From positions 1 to 38,803 of the forward strand of contig NZ_JAATEO010000041.1 in the NCBI RefSeq assembly GCF_012034245.1: a stretch of 38,803 nt of DNA. Reading direction: 5' to 3'. This stretch comes from Micromonospora thermarum. GTDB taxonomy: Bacteria > Actinomycetota > Actinomycetes > Mycobacteriales > Micromonosporaceae. Shown in pieces: positions 1 to 8,015 of the stretch. Both the position numbers and the translations under genes were made by a program. The notes beneath the pieces are model-generated. The model did not search any database, was not told the origin of the DNA, and saw only the letters and a list, made by a program, of their open reading frames with translations. The first letter of the stretch is position 1, and each line of letters opens with the position of its first letter.

Positions 1-1
1 T

Positions 2-130
2 TAGCCAGCGCCGAGCAACGCGCCTCAACCCGATTTCCCTCGCACGCATCTGCCGCAGATAGTGCGCGGTCGGGCCGGCTGGCGCCTCGCGGGCACCAAT
101 ATTTAGTAAGAGGGGCGGTCGTCCCACCAC
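2..130 (-). CDS. Partial unknown protein, N-terminal end, runs off the window
   Basis: An open leftward frame enters from a GTG-GTG pair near base 130 and stays open to the window edge, giving 43 residues. The visible tail is rich in Arg and Leu and reads like a basic helical segment (HYLRQMRAREIGL). No domain is recognisable in so short a piece and the start is a guess. It overlaps in another frame the extension that follows the stop of the neighbouring gene at 196-942. It may be a real partial gene or chance coding in GC-rich DNA. Confidence 0.3.
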   Translation of the reverse strand, partial: MVGRPPLLLNIGAREAPAGPTAHYLRQMRAREIGLRRVARRWL

Positions 131-195
131 GTCAGGTTGAAGAGGCGACCGCCCTCGTCGCGTCCGGAACCCTGTACCTCGCCGCCAGCGGCCCG
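103..195 (-). other. In-frame coding-like extension downstream of a TAG stop
   Basis: Thirty sense codons follow the TAG at 196-198 in the same frame and end with TAA at 103-105. The last 14 (RLFNLTWWDDRPSY) contain two Trp and acidic residues, unlike random translation of intergenic DNA. Either a nonsense mutation shortened the gene at 196-942, or the extension is a chance open frame. Confidence 0.4.
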
Positions 196-942
196 CTACA
201 GCACCGTCGGGAGAGGTTCGACCCAGCAGCTCCGCACGTGGGGTTCGACCAGTCGCAACGCCTCCTCGGCATCCGATTCGGTCAGGAAGACCCCGACGTT
301 GTGCCGGCTCCGGCGGCCGTCCTGCTCGGTGACCGCCGTGAGCACGTACACGGTGGCGCGACGCTCCCGGCGTATGCCGTTGGGCATGCCGGCGAGGAAC
401 GCCTCCGCGACCTCCTGCGGCGAGGCGGTGTCGAGTTCGGCGCCGACGCCCGCCAGCGGCTTGGTCGGCCACACCGGGTCGTACGGGCTGAAGGTGTTGA
501 ACAACGACGGCTGAAGGCGCGACAGTAAGCCCTCGCGCCACCCGACGGCGAGGGTGACGGCGTAACCGGTCACCCCCTCGCTCTCCAGCATGAGCACGCG
601 CGCCGACCCCGGGCGATGGCCAGCGATGTCCCCCTCGATCCCCGCGGCCTCGTCGTCGGTCGCGCAGCGGATCACCAGGCCGCGGTACCCGCCCTGCATC
701 CGCACTGCCTCGACCGGCTTGAACAGCACTTCCACTGTCGTGGGAAGGCGCCGATCGTCGCCGGGCATGCGGTCCGCGCGCAACAGCAGTTGGCCGTGTG
801 TCGCCGAGTACGACCACAGCGCGAACAGGCGCTCGCTACGAAAGAGTTCGGCACCGGGGTGAAAGTCCTCGTCCCGGTGCAGCCACACGCTCGACGTCAC
901 ACCGTCACCATCGGCCAAGTGGGGCCAGCAGTCAAAACTCAC
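196..942 (-). CDS. Hypothetical protein, 248 aa
   Basis: The leftward gene starts at GTG 942 and gives 248 residues. No signal peptide or membrane helix is visible, so the product is probably cytoplasmic. I do not recognise the family. The N-terminal part is Trp- and His-rich (residues 1-60), and the C-terminal half contains a mixed alpha/beta pattern ending in WVEPLPTVL. The codon pattern is normal for the window. After the TAG stop the same frame stays open for 30 more codons ending in TAA at 103-105 and encodes a coding-like segment (RLFNLTWWDDRPSY). The annotated end may therefore be a truncation relative to an ancestral protein. No neighbour suggests a role. Confidence 0.7.
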   Translation of the reverse strand: MSFDCWPHLADGDGVTSSVWLHRDEDFHPGAELFRSERLFALWSYSATHGQLLLRADRMPGDDRRLPTTVEVLFKPVEAVRMQGGYRGLVIRCATDDEAAGIEGDIAGHRPGSARVLMLESEGVTGYAVTLAVGWREGLLSRLQPSLFNTFSPYDPVWPTKPLAGVGAELDTASPQEVAEAFLAGMPNGIRRERRATVYVLTAVTEQDGRRSRHNVGVFLTESDAEEALRLVEPHVRSCWVEPLPTVL

Positions 943-1101
943 CGCGGTTGGTGCAGCCAGTGTTCGATGACGCCTTCGCGGTCGGAGACCTCGTCCTGGG
1001 CGATTGCTTGATCGTGGTCAAGCTGACCACGAGTGGGCGGCCTCGGTGCCGGCGGCTCCGATCGCCGTTGCTGCCGGTCGCCGCCTGCCTACCTTCACGC
1101 G

Positions 1102-1848
1102 CTACCGCAGATGGGCGCCGACTACCGCTGAGCCGGAGCCTGCCTGTTCTTCGGCGGCGTTCTCGATATGGATCCCGAGCGCCTTCGCCAGGGTGTAGGA
1201 CAGCGCCGCGAGGTCTTGGTGGGCGATGACTGCTCCTGCCATGCTGGTCACCCCACCGATCCCGGCCAGTAGGCAGTTGTTGAAGCGGGTGCCGTTCATC
1301 GTCGCTTGTGAGAACTGGGCGCCGGTCAGGTCGCAGTCGGTGAAGCGGACGCCGGTCAGGTCCGCGTTCTGGAAGTCGGCCCGGGTCAGGTTGCAGCCGT
1401 CGAATGTGACGCCGGTGAAGTTGGTGAATCGGAACGATGACAGGTCGAGCCGGCACTCGGACATCGTCACGTCGCGCAACGCCCCGTTGATCCAGTGCAC
1501 GCCGGTCATCCGAAGCGTCGATAGTCCGGTCCGGATCATGGACGACCTCTCGGCCCGCAGGTTCGCCAGGTTCGTGCTCTCGAACAGGCAGTCGGTGAAG
1601 GCTGCCCCGTCGAGCTGGACACCGCTGAGGTCCGCGCCCTTGAATCGGCACTGCATGAATTCCACTCCGTCGGCTGCCTGTCCCGACAGGTCGAGATCGA
1701 CGAATGCCAGCCGTTGGAACGTCGATTCGGGCTCAAGCCTGTGATCTTCGGCTGTGGCCAGGTCCAGCGAGGCCGGCGGTCTTGGCTTCGCCGGCGCTCG
1801 AAAAGGGGCGACACCCGAACCACTACCACGAGACGTCCGCGCAGCCAT
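1102..1848 (-). CDS. Pentapeptide-repeat protein
   Basis: This is a protein of 248 residues. From about residue 62 to 195 it shows the five-residue periodicity A(D/N)LxX that defines the pentapeptide-repeat family, for example GADLSGVQLDGAAF, then RADFQNADLTGVRFTDCDL. Such repeats fold into a right-handed quadrilateral beta-helix. Known members include gyrase-protecting proteins such as Qnr and MfpA, but most have no known function, and nothing here points to gyrase. The N-terminal 45 residues are low-complexity and basic. The C-terminal 45 residues leave the repeat and look helical. No signal peptide is seen. It stands alone, with 160 bp separating it from the next leftward gene at 196-942. 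Confidence 0.85.
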   Translation of the reverse strand: MAARTSRGSGSGVAPFRAPAKPRPPASLDLATAEDHRLEPESTFQRLAFVDLDLSGQAADGVEFMQCRFKGADLSGVQLDGAAFTDCLFESTNLANLRAERSSMIRTGLSTLRMTGVHWINGALRDVTMSECRLDLSSFRFTNFTGVTFDGCNLTRADFQNADLTGVRFTDCDLTGAQFSQATMNGTRFNNCLLAGIGGVTSMAGAVIAHQDLAALSYTLAKALGIHIENAAEEQAGSGSAVVGAHLR

Positions 1849-2000
1849 GCGCGGACTCTAGCCGCGGGCGTCGTATCCACGGCACACGCCGCCCCACCCG
1901 CGCTGCCGTGGCCTGGAGCTCCGCGTGATCATCCAGGACCCTGGTGCAGCACGCACCTTAACTGCTCGACCGCCGCGCTCTCGGTGAGTACGGTGCGGCG

Positions 2001-2519
2001 GTGGCGACGAGGGCGTATCAGGAGCTCCGCGGTGAAGTGACTCGCGTGTGGGACCAGTTCTACGCGATGTTCGACTTCCGGCCCAGCATGCATCGCTTCC
2101 CCGCTATCGTCGAGCCGACGCCATCGGTCACCTGGAGCCTCACCCCCCTCGATGACGATCCCGCCGACGTGGGGTTGGATCGTCTCACTGAGGTTGTTCA
2201 GGCGGGCTTCGCTTCGCTGGTGGGGGAGGGGTCGTTGCTGTGCCTGGACTGGCAGCATCCGTGCTATCGAGTCTGGCCGAGGCTCATCGGGCCCGAGAAT
2301 CTTGATCCGCCAGGGCGGCCAGGCTGGCCGTTGTCGCCGTATCCCGACGGGGACTATCACATCTACCTGTCCGAGGACTTCCGGTTCGGCTCCTTCGGAC
2401 ATCCGTGGGAGTCGTCGCTGTGCATCTTCGGTACTGAGCTGCTCGACGCGATCGCCGCGGACGTCCACGCGGTGCTTCGACATGTCATCCGCCGGGACGG
2501 TCGATCCGCCGCGGCATAA
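2001..2519 (+). CDS. DUF2716 family protein, 172 aa
   Basis: A GTG start at 2001 gives 172 residues. The order of motifs fits the DUF2716 family: WDQFYAMFDFRPS near residues 17-29, a Pro-rich strand (FPAIVEPTPSVTW, about 33-45), LDWQHPCYR around residue 82, then PDGDYHIYL and SFGHPWESSLCIFG before a C-terminal helix. The family has no established biochemical role and often occurs in variable islands of actinomycetes. No signal peptide is present. The 3' end of this gene and about 200 bp beyond it are repeated in degraded form at 4064-4360, so an ancestral duplication has decayed. The family assignment is from memory of its motifs. Confidence 0.75.
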   Translation: MATRAYQELRGEVTRVWDQFYAMFDFRPSMHRFPAIVEPTPSVTWSLTPLDDDPADVGLDRLTEVVQAGFASLVGEGSLLCLDWQHPCYRVWPRLIGPENLDPPGRPGWPLSPYPDGDYHIYLSEDFRFGSFGHPWESSLCIFGTELLDAIAADVHAVLRHVIRRDGRSAAA

Positions 2520-2520
2520 G

Positions 2521-3039
2521 TAACAAGCATGTCCGGGCGGGTGGCGTGAGTAAGCCCAGCCCCGAGACGGCCCTCCAGCGCAGACATCACTCGGCTGATC
2601 GACGGCGCCCGCGACGGCCTATCTGAACCACTTCGACCGCACAACCGTGACACCCGAGCGGTGGCTGCGGTCCTGGGCCGAGGAGAGCGAATCGGAGCAG
2701 CGGGGTGAACGCCATGCCGTCCGACCCACACGTTGTCCCCGCCAACCCGTTCCTGCGCCGACTCGATATGCCGCAGTTGCTGGCTTATGTCGGCTCCGCC
2801 TGCCTTGACACGACCGGGGAACCTCGTGCAGGGACGAGTTTGCCTGACCGGGGAGATCCCGCAGAGGCGCCGGGAGCACGCCCGTGATGGGCCATCCATG
2901 GGCCAGTAGCCTCGAGGTCCAGCGGTCACGAGCGGGCACGAGACGCAGCATGACCGCCCCCCGGCAGCAGGCGTTTCGGGCATCCCGGCCGGTTGAGCGC
3001 GCTCTTCCAAACTGGCGGTGCGGTGGGGCGGCAGCGGTA
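2521..3039. other. 519-bp stretch without an intact gene; decayed coding fragments
   Basis: No convincing complete gene is visible. Around 2610-2705 one rightward frame encodes a coding-like fragment (TPERWLRSWAEESESEQRG) with no start or plausible end. A 60-codon frame at 2705-2887 follows (RRLDMPQLLAYVGSAC) and may also be a remnant. Part of this stretch (about 2587-2716) recurs at 4225-4360. Confidence 0.4.
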
Positions 3040-3378
3040 CTAGAGAGCGTGCAGGTCATCGATGGTCAGCGTGATTGCGCCGGCTTCTTCCCAGATCGTT
3101 ACCTGCAAGGTCATGTCGCTTCTGCCGTTCTCGCGGGACCAGAGGTCGACGTCGACCTTCCAGGCGTCGTCGTCAGCAAGGGAGTAGGCGTTGGCGTGGT
3201 TCCACGCCTCGGGCGGCAGTGGGATGAACGTCGCCGGGTATTCGCGCGCCCAGGCGCCCAAGTCGTGGTCCGATCGCGAGTAGTCCCGTGCTAGGCCGTC
3301 GAAATCGCCGGCGGCGATCCGTTCGACTACCTGCTCGATGATGGTTCGGAACCGGGCTGGGAGATCCGCAGCAGTCAC
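3040..3378 (-). CDS. Small acidic hypothetical protein, 112 aa
   Basis: The leftward gene is read from GTG 3378, which gives VTAADLPARFRT and 112 residues. A longer reading from 3441 adds a Thr/Cys-rich leader that does not look coding. The protein is acidic, with a helical N-terminus (FRTIIEQVVERIAAGDF), a middle with PLPPEAW, and a C-terminal pattern of strands (WKVDVDLWSRENGRSDMT, then ITLTIDDLHAL). This resembles small single-domain proteins of unknown function found across actinomycetes, possibly the DUF7668 group, but that is only an impression. No signal peptide or metal motif is seen, and the gene has no operon partner. Confidence 0.65.
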   Translation of the reverse strand: MTAADLPARFRTIIEQVVERIAAGDFDGLARDYSRSDHDLGAWAREYPATFIPLPPEAWNHANAYSLADDDAWKVDVDLWSRENGRSDMTLQVTIWEEAGAITLTIDDLHAL

Positions 3379-3720
3379 CGGTCGAGTATGAGAAGTGGGG
3401 ACGACGGCTGTACAGCCATCCGTACAGCCAAGCCGGCCCACCGACGGGAGCGAGAAGCGGTGGCTGCCGACAGACCGAGCACGTCAGCCGCAGCGGCCGA
3501 CGTTCGCCGACAGCCGTCTTTGATCTTTGCAGGCAGAGGCGTCCCTCTGTCTGCCCGATGGGAGCTGGCCCGCCTGCGGGCGACCTCCGGCCGGCATCGG
3601 CCGGGCCGGCCGGACGCGTGGTGTCCCGTCCGGACGAACCTGGCGCCGTCCGGCTGTAGTTGGCGCCATCGTGGCGCCGGTCCGGATTGACCTGGCGTCT
3701 ACGCAGGGCCGCGTTGTTGC
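3379..3720. other. 342-bp stretch without a gene
   Basis: No frame here shows convincing coding character. The DNA is very GC-rich and contains several short repeats of a TGGCGCC / GTCCGG type between about 3590 and 3700. No clear promoter or terminator is seen. Confidence 0.5.
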
Positions 3721-3888
3721 TTATGACCCCGTGGCTTTCGCTCGCTGTCCACCCCCGGGGCACTCCTCAGGCGGGGCGTAGGCACGAATGGTGCCGTTGT
3801 GCCGCGCAACTCTCCCGTCAGCGGTGAGGGCTACGAGGCGTTTGCAGACGGGGCACCGGCTCCGCTGGTGTTGCGAGCGCTGGGTCAC
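3721..3888 (-). CDS. Small CxxC protein, 55 aa
   Basis: The coding-like part of a longer leftward frame begins at GTG 3888 and encodes about 55 residues. It has a CPVC knuckle, the strand LVALTADGRVARHN and a further Cys in ECPGGGQ. The pattern CPxCxxxVxLTxxGRVxxH...CPGxGQ recurs in small proteins of actinomycete integrative elements and looks like half of a zinc ribbon. No function is known to me. The upstream 88 codons of the same frame overlap the DUF2716-derived remnant and look non-coding, which is why the internal start is preferred. Confidence 0.55.
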   Translation of the reverse strand: MTQRSQHQRSRCPVCKRLVALTADGRVARHNGTIRAYAPPEECPGGGQRAKATGS

Positions 3889-4063
3889 CTTGCCTCCCCG
3901 GGTAGGTCCTTGCACGTCTTCAGTTTCATCCGCCGAGCCATGTCGCCCATCGTTGCCGATCGAGGCTCGGACGCGGGCTAACCACGGAAGGTGCCAGGTT
4001 CGGCCGGACGGGACAGTTGGTGGACTGCAAGAGCCATTGCCTCCGGGCGGGGATCTTGTTCCG

Positions 4064-4360
4064 CTTCGGCGTTGAGTTGCTCGACACGATCGCCGTGGGA
4101 CGTCCACGCGGTGCTTCGACCCGTCTTCCGCCGGAACGTTTGACCCCGCCACGGCATGATCACAGTGCCTCGGGGTGCGGTGGGCGTGCGTAGGCGCTCA
4201 GGTCTGGGACACGCCAGTGCAGGGGTCGCTCGGCTGGTCGACGGCGACGCCCGGTCGGCGCGGCATCTGACACCATCGATGGCACACCCTCACGCCCGTG
4301 AGGGCGCTGCTGTCGTGGGCCGGGGAGAGCCGAATCGGAGCAGCGGGGGTGAGCGGCGGA
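4064..4360 (+). pseudogene. Degraded second copy of the DUF2716 gene 3' end
   Basis: From 4064 the DNA follows the 3' end of the gene at 2001-2519 closely: both read GAGxTGCTCGACxCGATCGCC, then ACGTCCACGCGGTGCTTCGAC. A one-base insertion throws the second copy out of frame. Similarity resumes at about 4225-4360 against 2587-2716, where both contain GAATCGGAGCAGCGGGG. The copy has no start, no intact frame and only the last 35 or so codons, so it is a remnant of a duplication. From 3889 to 4475 no intact gene is seen. Confidence 0.6.
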
Positions 4361-4475
4361 CCGCTGCCGGACCCGTCGCTGCCCCGGCCCGGTTGCGGGC
4401 CAAATCGCGGTGACAATCGCCATCGCCGCCAAATATCGTGCCCCAGATGACGGATCGGATCGGAGGGGGTGGTCG

Positions 4476-4768
4476 GTGAGGCGAGGGTCGCCGCAGGAGA
4501 AGAAGGCGCTCAGCTACGCGCGGGACTGCCGGTACAACTACGGTGAGAGCAACAAGGGCTCGCGCCGCAGCATCCGGCGTAACAGCGGTTCCCGCACCGG
4601 GCCAACCGGCACCACGACCATCTGGCGCTCGCCGCCCTTACCGGTGCACCTGATCCACTGATGGACGAGGCCGTCGAGGTCCGTCTGCGTGGCCGGCGTC
4701 CGAAGGCCTGGCGCAAGTGGCCAGACCTCCCACTCGGCGTGGTCATCGCCTCCCGGCGCGAGCCGTGA
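4476..4768 (+). pseudogene. Frameshifted small basic protein of integrative-element type
   Basis: A GTG at 4476, preceded by a GGAGGGGG ribosome-binding stretch, opens a frame starting VRRGSPQEKKALSYARDC. The frame loses sense after RRSIRRN. Removing the effect of one missing base near 4584 (an AAG codon reading as AG) lets the frame continue through HRANRHHDHLALAALTG and MDEAVEVRLRGRRPKAWRKW to the TGA at 4766-4768. Proteins with KKxLSYAKDRRNTYGE and GxRPKSWRKxPD motifs are common, of unknown function, in actinomycete mobile islands. The restored stop overlaps the GTG of the next gene (GTGA), as expected for a coupled pair, which supports the single-base-loss reading. A sequencing error could give the same picture. 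Confidence 0.65.
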
Positions 4769-5210
4769 TCGGCGACGAACGGCCGTCGGCCGCCGCGCTG
4801 ACCCGTCGCCTGCGTCTGCACCGACGGCAGTGGCGCCATGACGGGCGGACCTACCAGGTCATCAGCCTGCGCCCGAGTGATCCCACCCGCTATGCCGCCC
4901 GCACCGAACGGCACTGGACCATCGTCTCCTCGGACCTCGCCGGGGCGCGGCTGCTCGGCCGGCTGCTGTGGGGCCTGTCCTACCAGCGCCGACCGGACAC
5001 CCTGCTGGTGTTGGAACCCGGGCGGATGCTGCCCGACCCCGAACACGGCCGCCCCAGCCCCGCACTCGTGTTCGCCGTGGGAGGCCGCACGGTCCTGTCT
5101 ACGGCCACCGGGCGCCGGCTCCGCCAGCCGCGGATCTGGCGCAGCCGACCCACCGGCACCGCCACCTGGAACACCAGCGGATTCTCCAATTCCCTGGTCG
5201 CCCTGCATGC
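4765..5210 (+). pseudogene. Unknown protein, 5' part, interrupted by the IS21 element
   Basis: The gene starts at GTG 4765, overlapping the stop of the upstream frame. Its coding sequence runs undisturbed to base 5210, where the insertion sequence begins. This part encodes about 148 residues: a basic N-terminus (ALTRRLRLHRRQW), a conserved-looking segment (RTERHWTIVSSDLAG) and a strand-rich core (VLEPGRMLP, ALVFAVGG). The 3' part lies at 7573-7972. Joining 5210 to 7573 and counting the 5-bp duplication once gives an uninterrupted 281-codon frame. I do not recognise the family. Its position between element-type genes and an integrase suggests a passenger of an integrative element. Confidence 0.7.
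5206..5210. repeat. 5-bp target-site duplication CATGC (partner at 7568-7572)
   Basis: CATGC precedes the left end of the insertion sequence and recurs directly after its right end at 7568-7572. A direct repeat of this size is within the range known for IS21-family elements and marks a simple transposition event. Confidence 0.85.
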
Positions 5211-5262
5211 TGTCGGCGTACGAGTTGGTGTCCCCAGGTAGGTACGGCTGAACGTGGCCAGG
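5211..5262 (+). repeat. Left terminal inverted repeat of the IS21-family element, 52 bp
   Basis: These 52 bases are the exact reverse complement of 7516-7567. The repeat begins TGTCGGCGTACGAGTTGG. Long, perfect ends of this kind serve as IstA binding sites in IS21-type transposition. Confidence 0.95.
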
Positions 5263-5339
5263 TCGCGGCGTGGCGACGAGCCGGTCAGGTGTCCGATGAG
5301 TAAGACTTCGCCCGGTATGAGCTGGGGCGGAGGGCGGCG

Positions 5340-6747
5340 ATGGTTCTGCGGTCGGAGCGGTGGCTGGAGCTGCGCCGGTTCCGTGCGCTGCATGAGGCGG
5401 GGCTGAGTCTGTCGCAGATCGCTCGGGAGACGGGGCTGGACCGCAAGGCGGAAGTACCTGGCAGACGAGGCAGTGCCAGCGCCGCCGCAGCGGTCACCGC
5501 GTCGGGATGCCCGGGCATCGGTGTTGAGCCCGTTCGCGCACGTGATTGACGCGTGGTTGCGGGCGGAGTTGCTGCTCAAGGGCACGGTGATCCACGAGCG
5601 GCTGGTCGAGCAGTACGGCTTCACCGGCAACTACCAGCGGGTCAAGCTCTACCTGCAGGAAGCCCGGCCGCGGATCGCCGCGGAGCTGGGCATCGGCCCG
5701 GATGAGCTGGCTGGGCTGCACCGCCGTTTCGAGGTGGTGCCTGGTGCGCAGGCGCAGGTCGACTGGGGTGACGAAGGCGCGATCCTGGCTCACGTCGGGA
5801 TTGCGAAGGTCTATTCGTTCCACATGGTGTTGTCGTATTCGCGGGATCCGTTCTGCTGCTTCACCACCAGTCAGGACCTGTCGGCGTTCTGGGAGTGCCA
5901 CCGGCGGGCGTTTGCCCACTTCGGTGGGGTGCCCAAGTCGATCGTCTACGACCGGACGAAGACCGTGGTGCGCCGGCATGTCGCCCCCGGGCAGGCGGTG
6001 CCGCTGCACCCCGAGGCGGTCGCGTTCGCCGGGCACTACGACTTCGACATCGACGTCCTCGCCGCCTACCGCCCAACGGGCAAGGGTCGGGTCGAGCGGC
6101 AGGTCACCATCGTCCGCGACCACGTCCTCGCCGGTCGGGGCTTCTCGTCCCTCGCCGACCTGGACGCCGCGTTCCACGCGTGGGTGCCGATGCGCCGGGC
6201 CCGAACCCACCGCACCCACGGCGAGGTCATCGGCGTCCGCGCCGCCCGCGACCACGCCGCCCTGCGACCGCTGCCGGCGCGGCCGTATGTGGTCGCCGCG
6301 AGGCATTTGCGGCACGTCGGCAAGGACTGCCTGGTCGCCTACGACGCGAACCTCTACTCGGTTCCGGCCCGTCGGGTGCGTCACCGGCAGCTGGTCGAGG
6401 TTCGGGCCACCGCCGCGACCATCGCCATCCACGCCACCATCGCTGACCAGCACGGCGAGACCCTGCTGGCCACCCACCCTCGGGCGGTCGGACGCGGCGC
6501 CCGCGTGGTCGACCCGGGCCACTGGGACGGTCTGCCCGACGGGCATACCCGTTCGACCACCACCGGCGACACCCCGGCGTCACGCACTCGCCTCGCGCCC
6601 GGCGGCGGGCCGTTGCAGGCGTTGCTGAACCGGGCCGCCGCGGCTCAGGTCGTCGTCGACCGCCGGCCACTGTCGGTCTATGACCAGATCGCCGGCACCG
6701 CACCGTTCACCACCAGCCGCAGCTATCCGAAGGGCACGACCTCGTGA
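5340..6747 (+). pseudogene. istA: IS21-family transposase IstA, frameshifted near the N-terminus
   Basis: ATG 5340 follows a GCGGAGGG ribosome-binding stretch and opens a frame with a helix-turn-helix (RALHEAGLSLSQIARETGLD). At about 5447 the expected RKTVRKYL sequence is broken: the first frame reads RKAEVPG, while RKYLADEA continues in another frame from 5449. A loss of five bases (or another change of the same phase) would explain this. The rest, to 6747, is a complete DDE integrase. Counted from the alternative GTG at 5473, the catalytic residues are D97 (AQVDWGDEG), D160 (SIVYDRTK) and E208 (GKGRVERQ). Without frameshifting, only a 424-residue protein lacking the DNA-binding helix-turn-helix could be made from 5473. 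The stop overlaps the istB start. Confidence 0.85.
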
Positions 6748-7514
6748 GTGACCTCGTCGCCGACCGCATCCGGGCCACCGCCACCCGCCTCGGCCTGCCG
6801 CACCTGGCCCGCACCCTGGCGGACCTCACCGCCCGCGCCGACACCGAGGCCATGGGCTACCTGGACTTCCTCGACCTGGTCCTCGAAGAAGAACTCGCCG
6901 TCCGCGACGAGCGCCGCTTCCGCCCAGCGTTGCGCCTGTCGAAACTGCCGCACCACAAGACCCTCGACGAATACGACTTCGCGTTCCAACCCGAACTGGA
7001 CCCGCGCAAGATCCGGGACTTGGCCACCCTCGCGTTCGTGCAGGCCAAAGCCAACCTCGCCCTGCTCGGCCCACCTGGAGTCGGGAAGACCCACATCGCC
7101 GTCGCCCTCGCCGTCGCCGCCTGCCGAGCCGGATTCACCGTCTACTTCACCAGCCTCGACGACATGGTCCGCCACCTCACCGCCGCCGACGCCATCGGAC
7201 GCCTCGCCCGCAAGCTGCACACCTACCTACGCCCCAACGTCCTGGTCATCGACGAGGTCGGCTACCAGCCGCTGGAACGCGCCCAAGCCAACCTCGTCTT
7301 CCAGGTCATCTCCAAGCGCTACGAGAAGGGCTCCACCCTGCTCACCTCGAACAAGAGCTTCGGCGAATGGGGCGGTGTCTTCGGCGACGAAGTCCTCGCC
7401 ACCGCCATCCTCGACCGACTCCTGCACCACTGCGACGTCGTCGCGATCAACGGACCCAGCTACCGCCTCAAAAACCGCCTCACCGCCATCGACGGCCAAG
7501 CCAACGTCGCCTGA
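6744..7514 (+). CDS. istB: IS21-family helper ATPase IstB
   Basis: This is the AAA+ ATPase that assists IstA in target choice and strand transfer during IS21 transposition. The 256-residue protein has a helical N-terminal domain (1-85), Walker A GPPGVGKT at 109-116, Walker B VLVIDE ending at E171, and the family motif LTSNKSFGEWGGVFGD followed by AILDRLLHHC near the C-terminus. Length is normal for the family. The GTG start at 6744 overlaps the istA TGA, so translation is probably coupled. The frame is intact, in contrast to istA. Confidence 0.95.
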   Translation: MSDLVADRIRATATRLGLPHLARTLADLTARADTEAMGYLDFLDLVLEEELAVRDERRFRPALRLSKLPHHKTLDEYDFAFQPELDPRKIRDLATLAFVQAKANLALLGPPGVGKTHIAVALAVAACRAGFTVYFTSLDDMVRHLTAADAIGRLARKLHTYLRPNVLVIDEVGYQPLERAQANLVFQVISKRYEKGSTLLTSNKSFGEWGGVFGDEVLATAILDRLLHHCDVVAINGPSYRLKNRLTAIDGQANVA

Positions 7515-7515
7515 A

Positions 7516-7567
7516 CCTGGCCACGTTCAGCCGTACCTACCTGGGGACACCAACTCGTACGCCGACA
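7516..7567 (-). repeat. Right terminal inverted repeat of the IS21-family element, 52 bp
   Basis: This is the exact inverted partner of 5211-5262. It begins one base after the istB stop codon and ends in CCGACA. The duplication CATGC follows immediately. Confidence 0.95.
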
Positions 7568-7572
7568 CATGC

Positions 7573-7972
7573 CGTACAGGATGCCCGTCGGAACAATCTG
7601 CCCCTGCCGCACACCTACAAGCCCAGCCCCCGACCGGCCGACGTCACCGTCTCGCCCGACCTGGTGACCGCTCTCGCAACGCCGGCCCGGCTACGCGAAT
7701 GGGCGACCTCGGTCGGCGACGTCGGCGGCTACTGGTGCAGCGACGAGTCCTGCACCGAGATGGACTGGGACGCCACGCTCGACGTGCATGCGGTGCGGCA
7801 CTTCTACCGCCGCTCCGCGGCCGCCCGCCGCGCCCGCGCCGAGGTCCTCGCCGCGCCAGACTGCCCGACCGAACCCGAACTCATCGACCAGCAGGTTCGC
7901 GCGCACGTCGACGTCGTCGCCGCCCGCCGACCCGGGCCGTGGGACTTCCAGCCCTCAGCCCAACGCGGCTGA
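7573..7972 (+). pseudogene. Unknown protein, 3' part, beyond the IS21 insertion
   Basis: This is the continuation of the gene at 4765-5210. After the target duplication the frame resumes as VQDARRNNLPLPHTYK and runs to TGA at 7970-7972. It encodes about 133 residues with CSDESCTEMDWDATLDVHAV, an Arg-rich helix (FYRRSAAARRARAEV) and the end PGPWDFQPSAQRG. The CSDESC pair could bind metal but nothing proves it. The truncated integrase follows 43 bp downstream on the same strand, an arrangement common at the edge of actinomycete integrative elements. Confidence 0.7.
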
Positions 7973-8015
7973 CCCCGGCCTGTCGACGCGTCCCAACTGG
8001 CTGTTCCACGTCCTG

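Larger units (their letters stand above)
5211..7567 (+). mobile_element. Complete IS21-family insertion sequence, 2357 bp
   Basis: The element is bounded by 52-bp perfect inverted repeats starting TGTCGG and ending CCGACA, so it has the 5'-TG...CA-3' ends typical of IS21. It is flanked by CATGC duplications and carries the two family genes istA and istB in the usual order with overlapping stop and start. It sits inside an unknown gene. The istA reading frame has a shift near its 5' end, so this copy may not move by itself. The perfect ends and target duplication suggest recent arrival. Confidence 0.95.

Noticed and set aside
5430..5480. Programmed frameshift in istA
   Set aside because: No slippery heptamer or downstream structure is obvious, and the missing TV of RKTVRKYL points to a plain deletion. 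IS21 elements are not known to me to need frameshifting here.
5494..6546. 350-codon frame antisense to istA
   Set aside because: It is opposite the conserved DDE domain and has no motif of its own.
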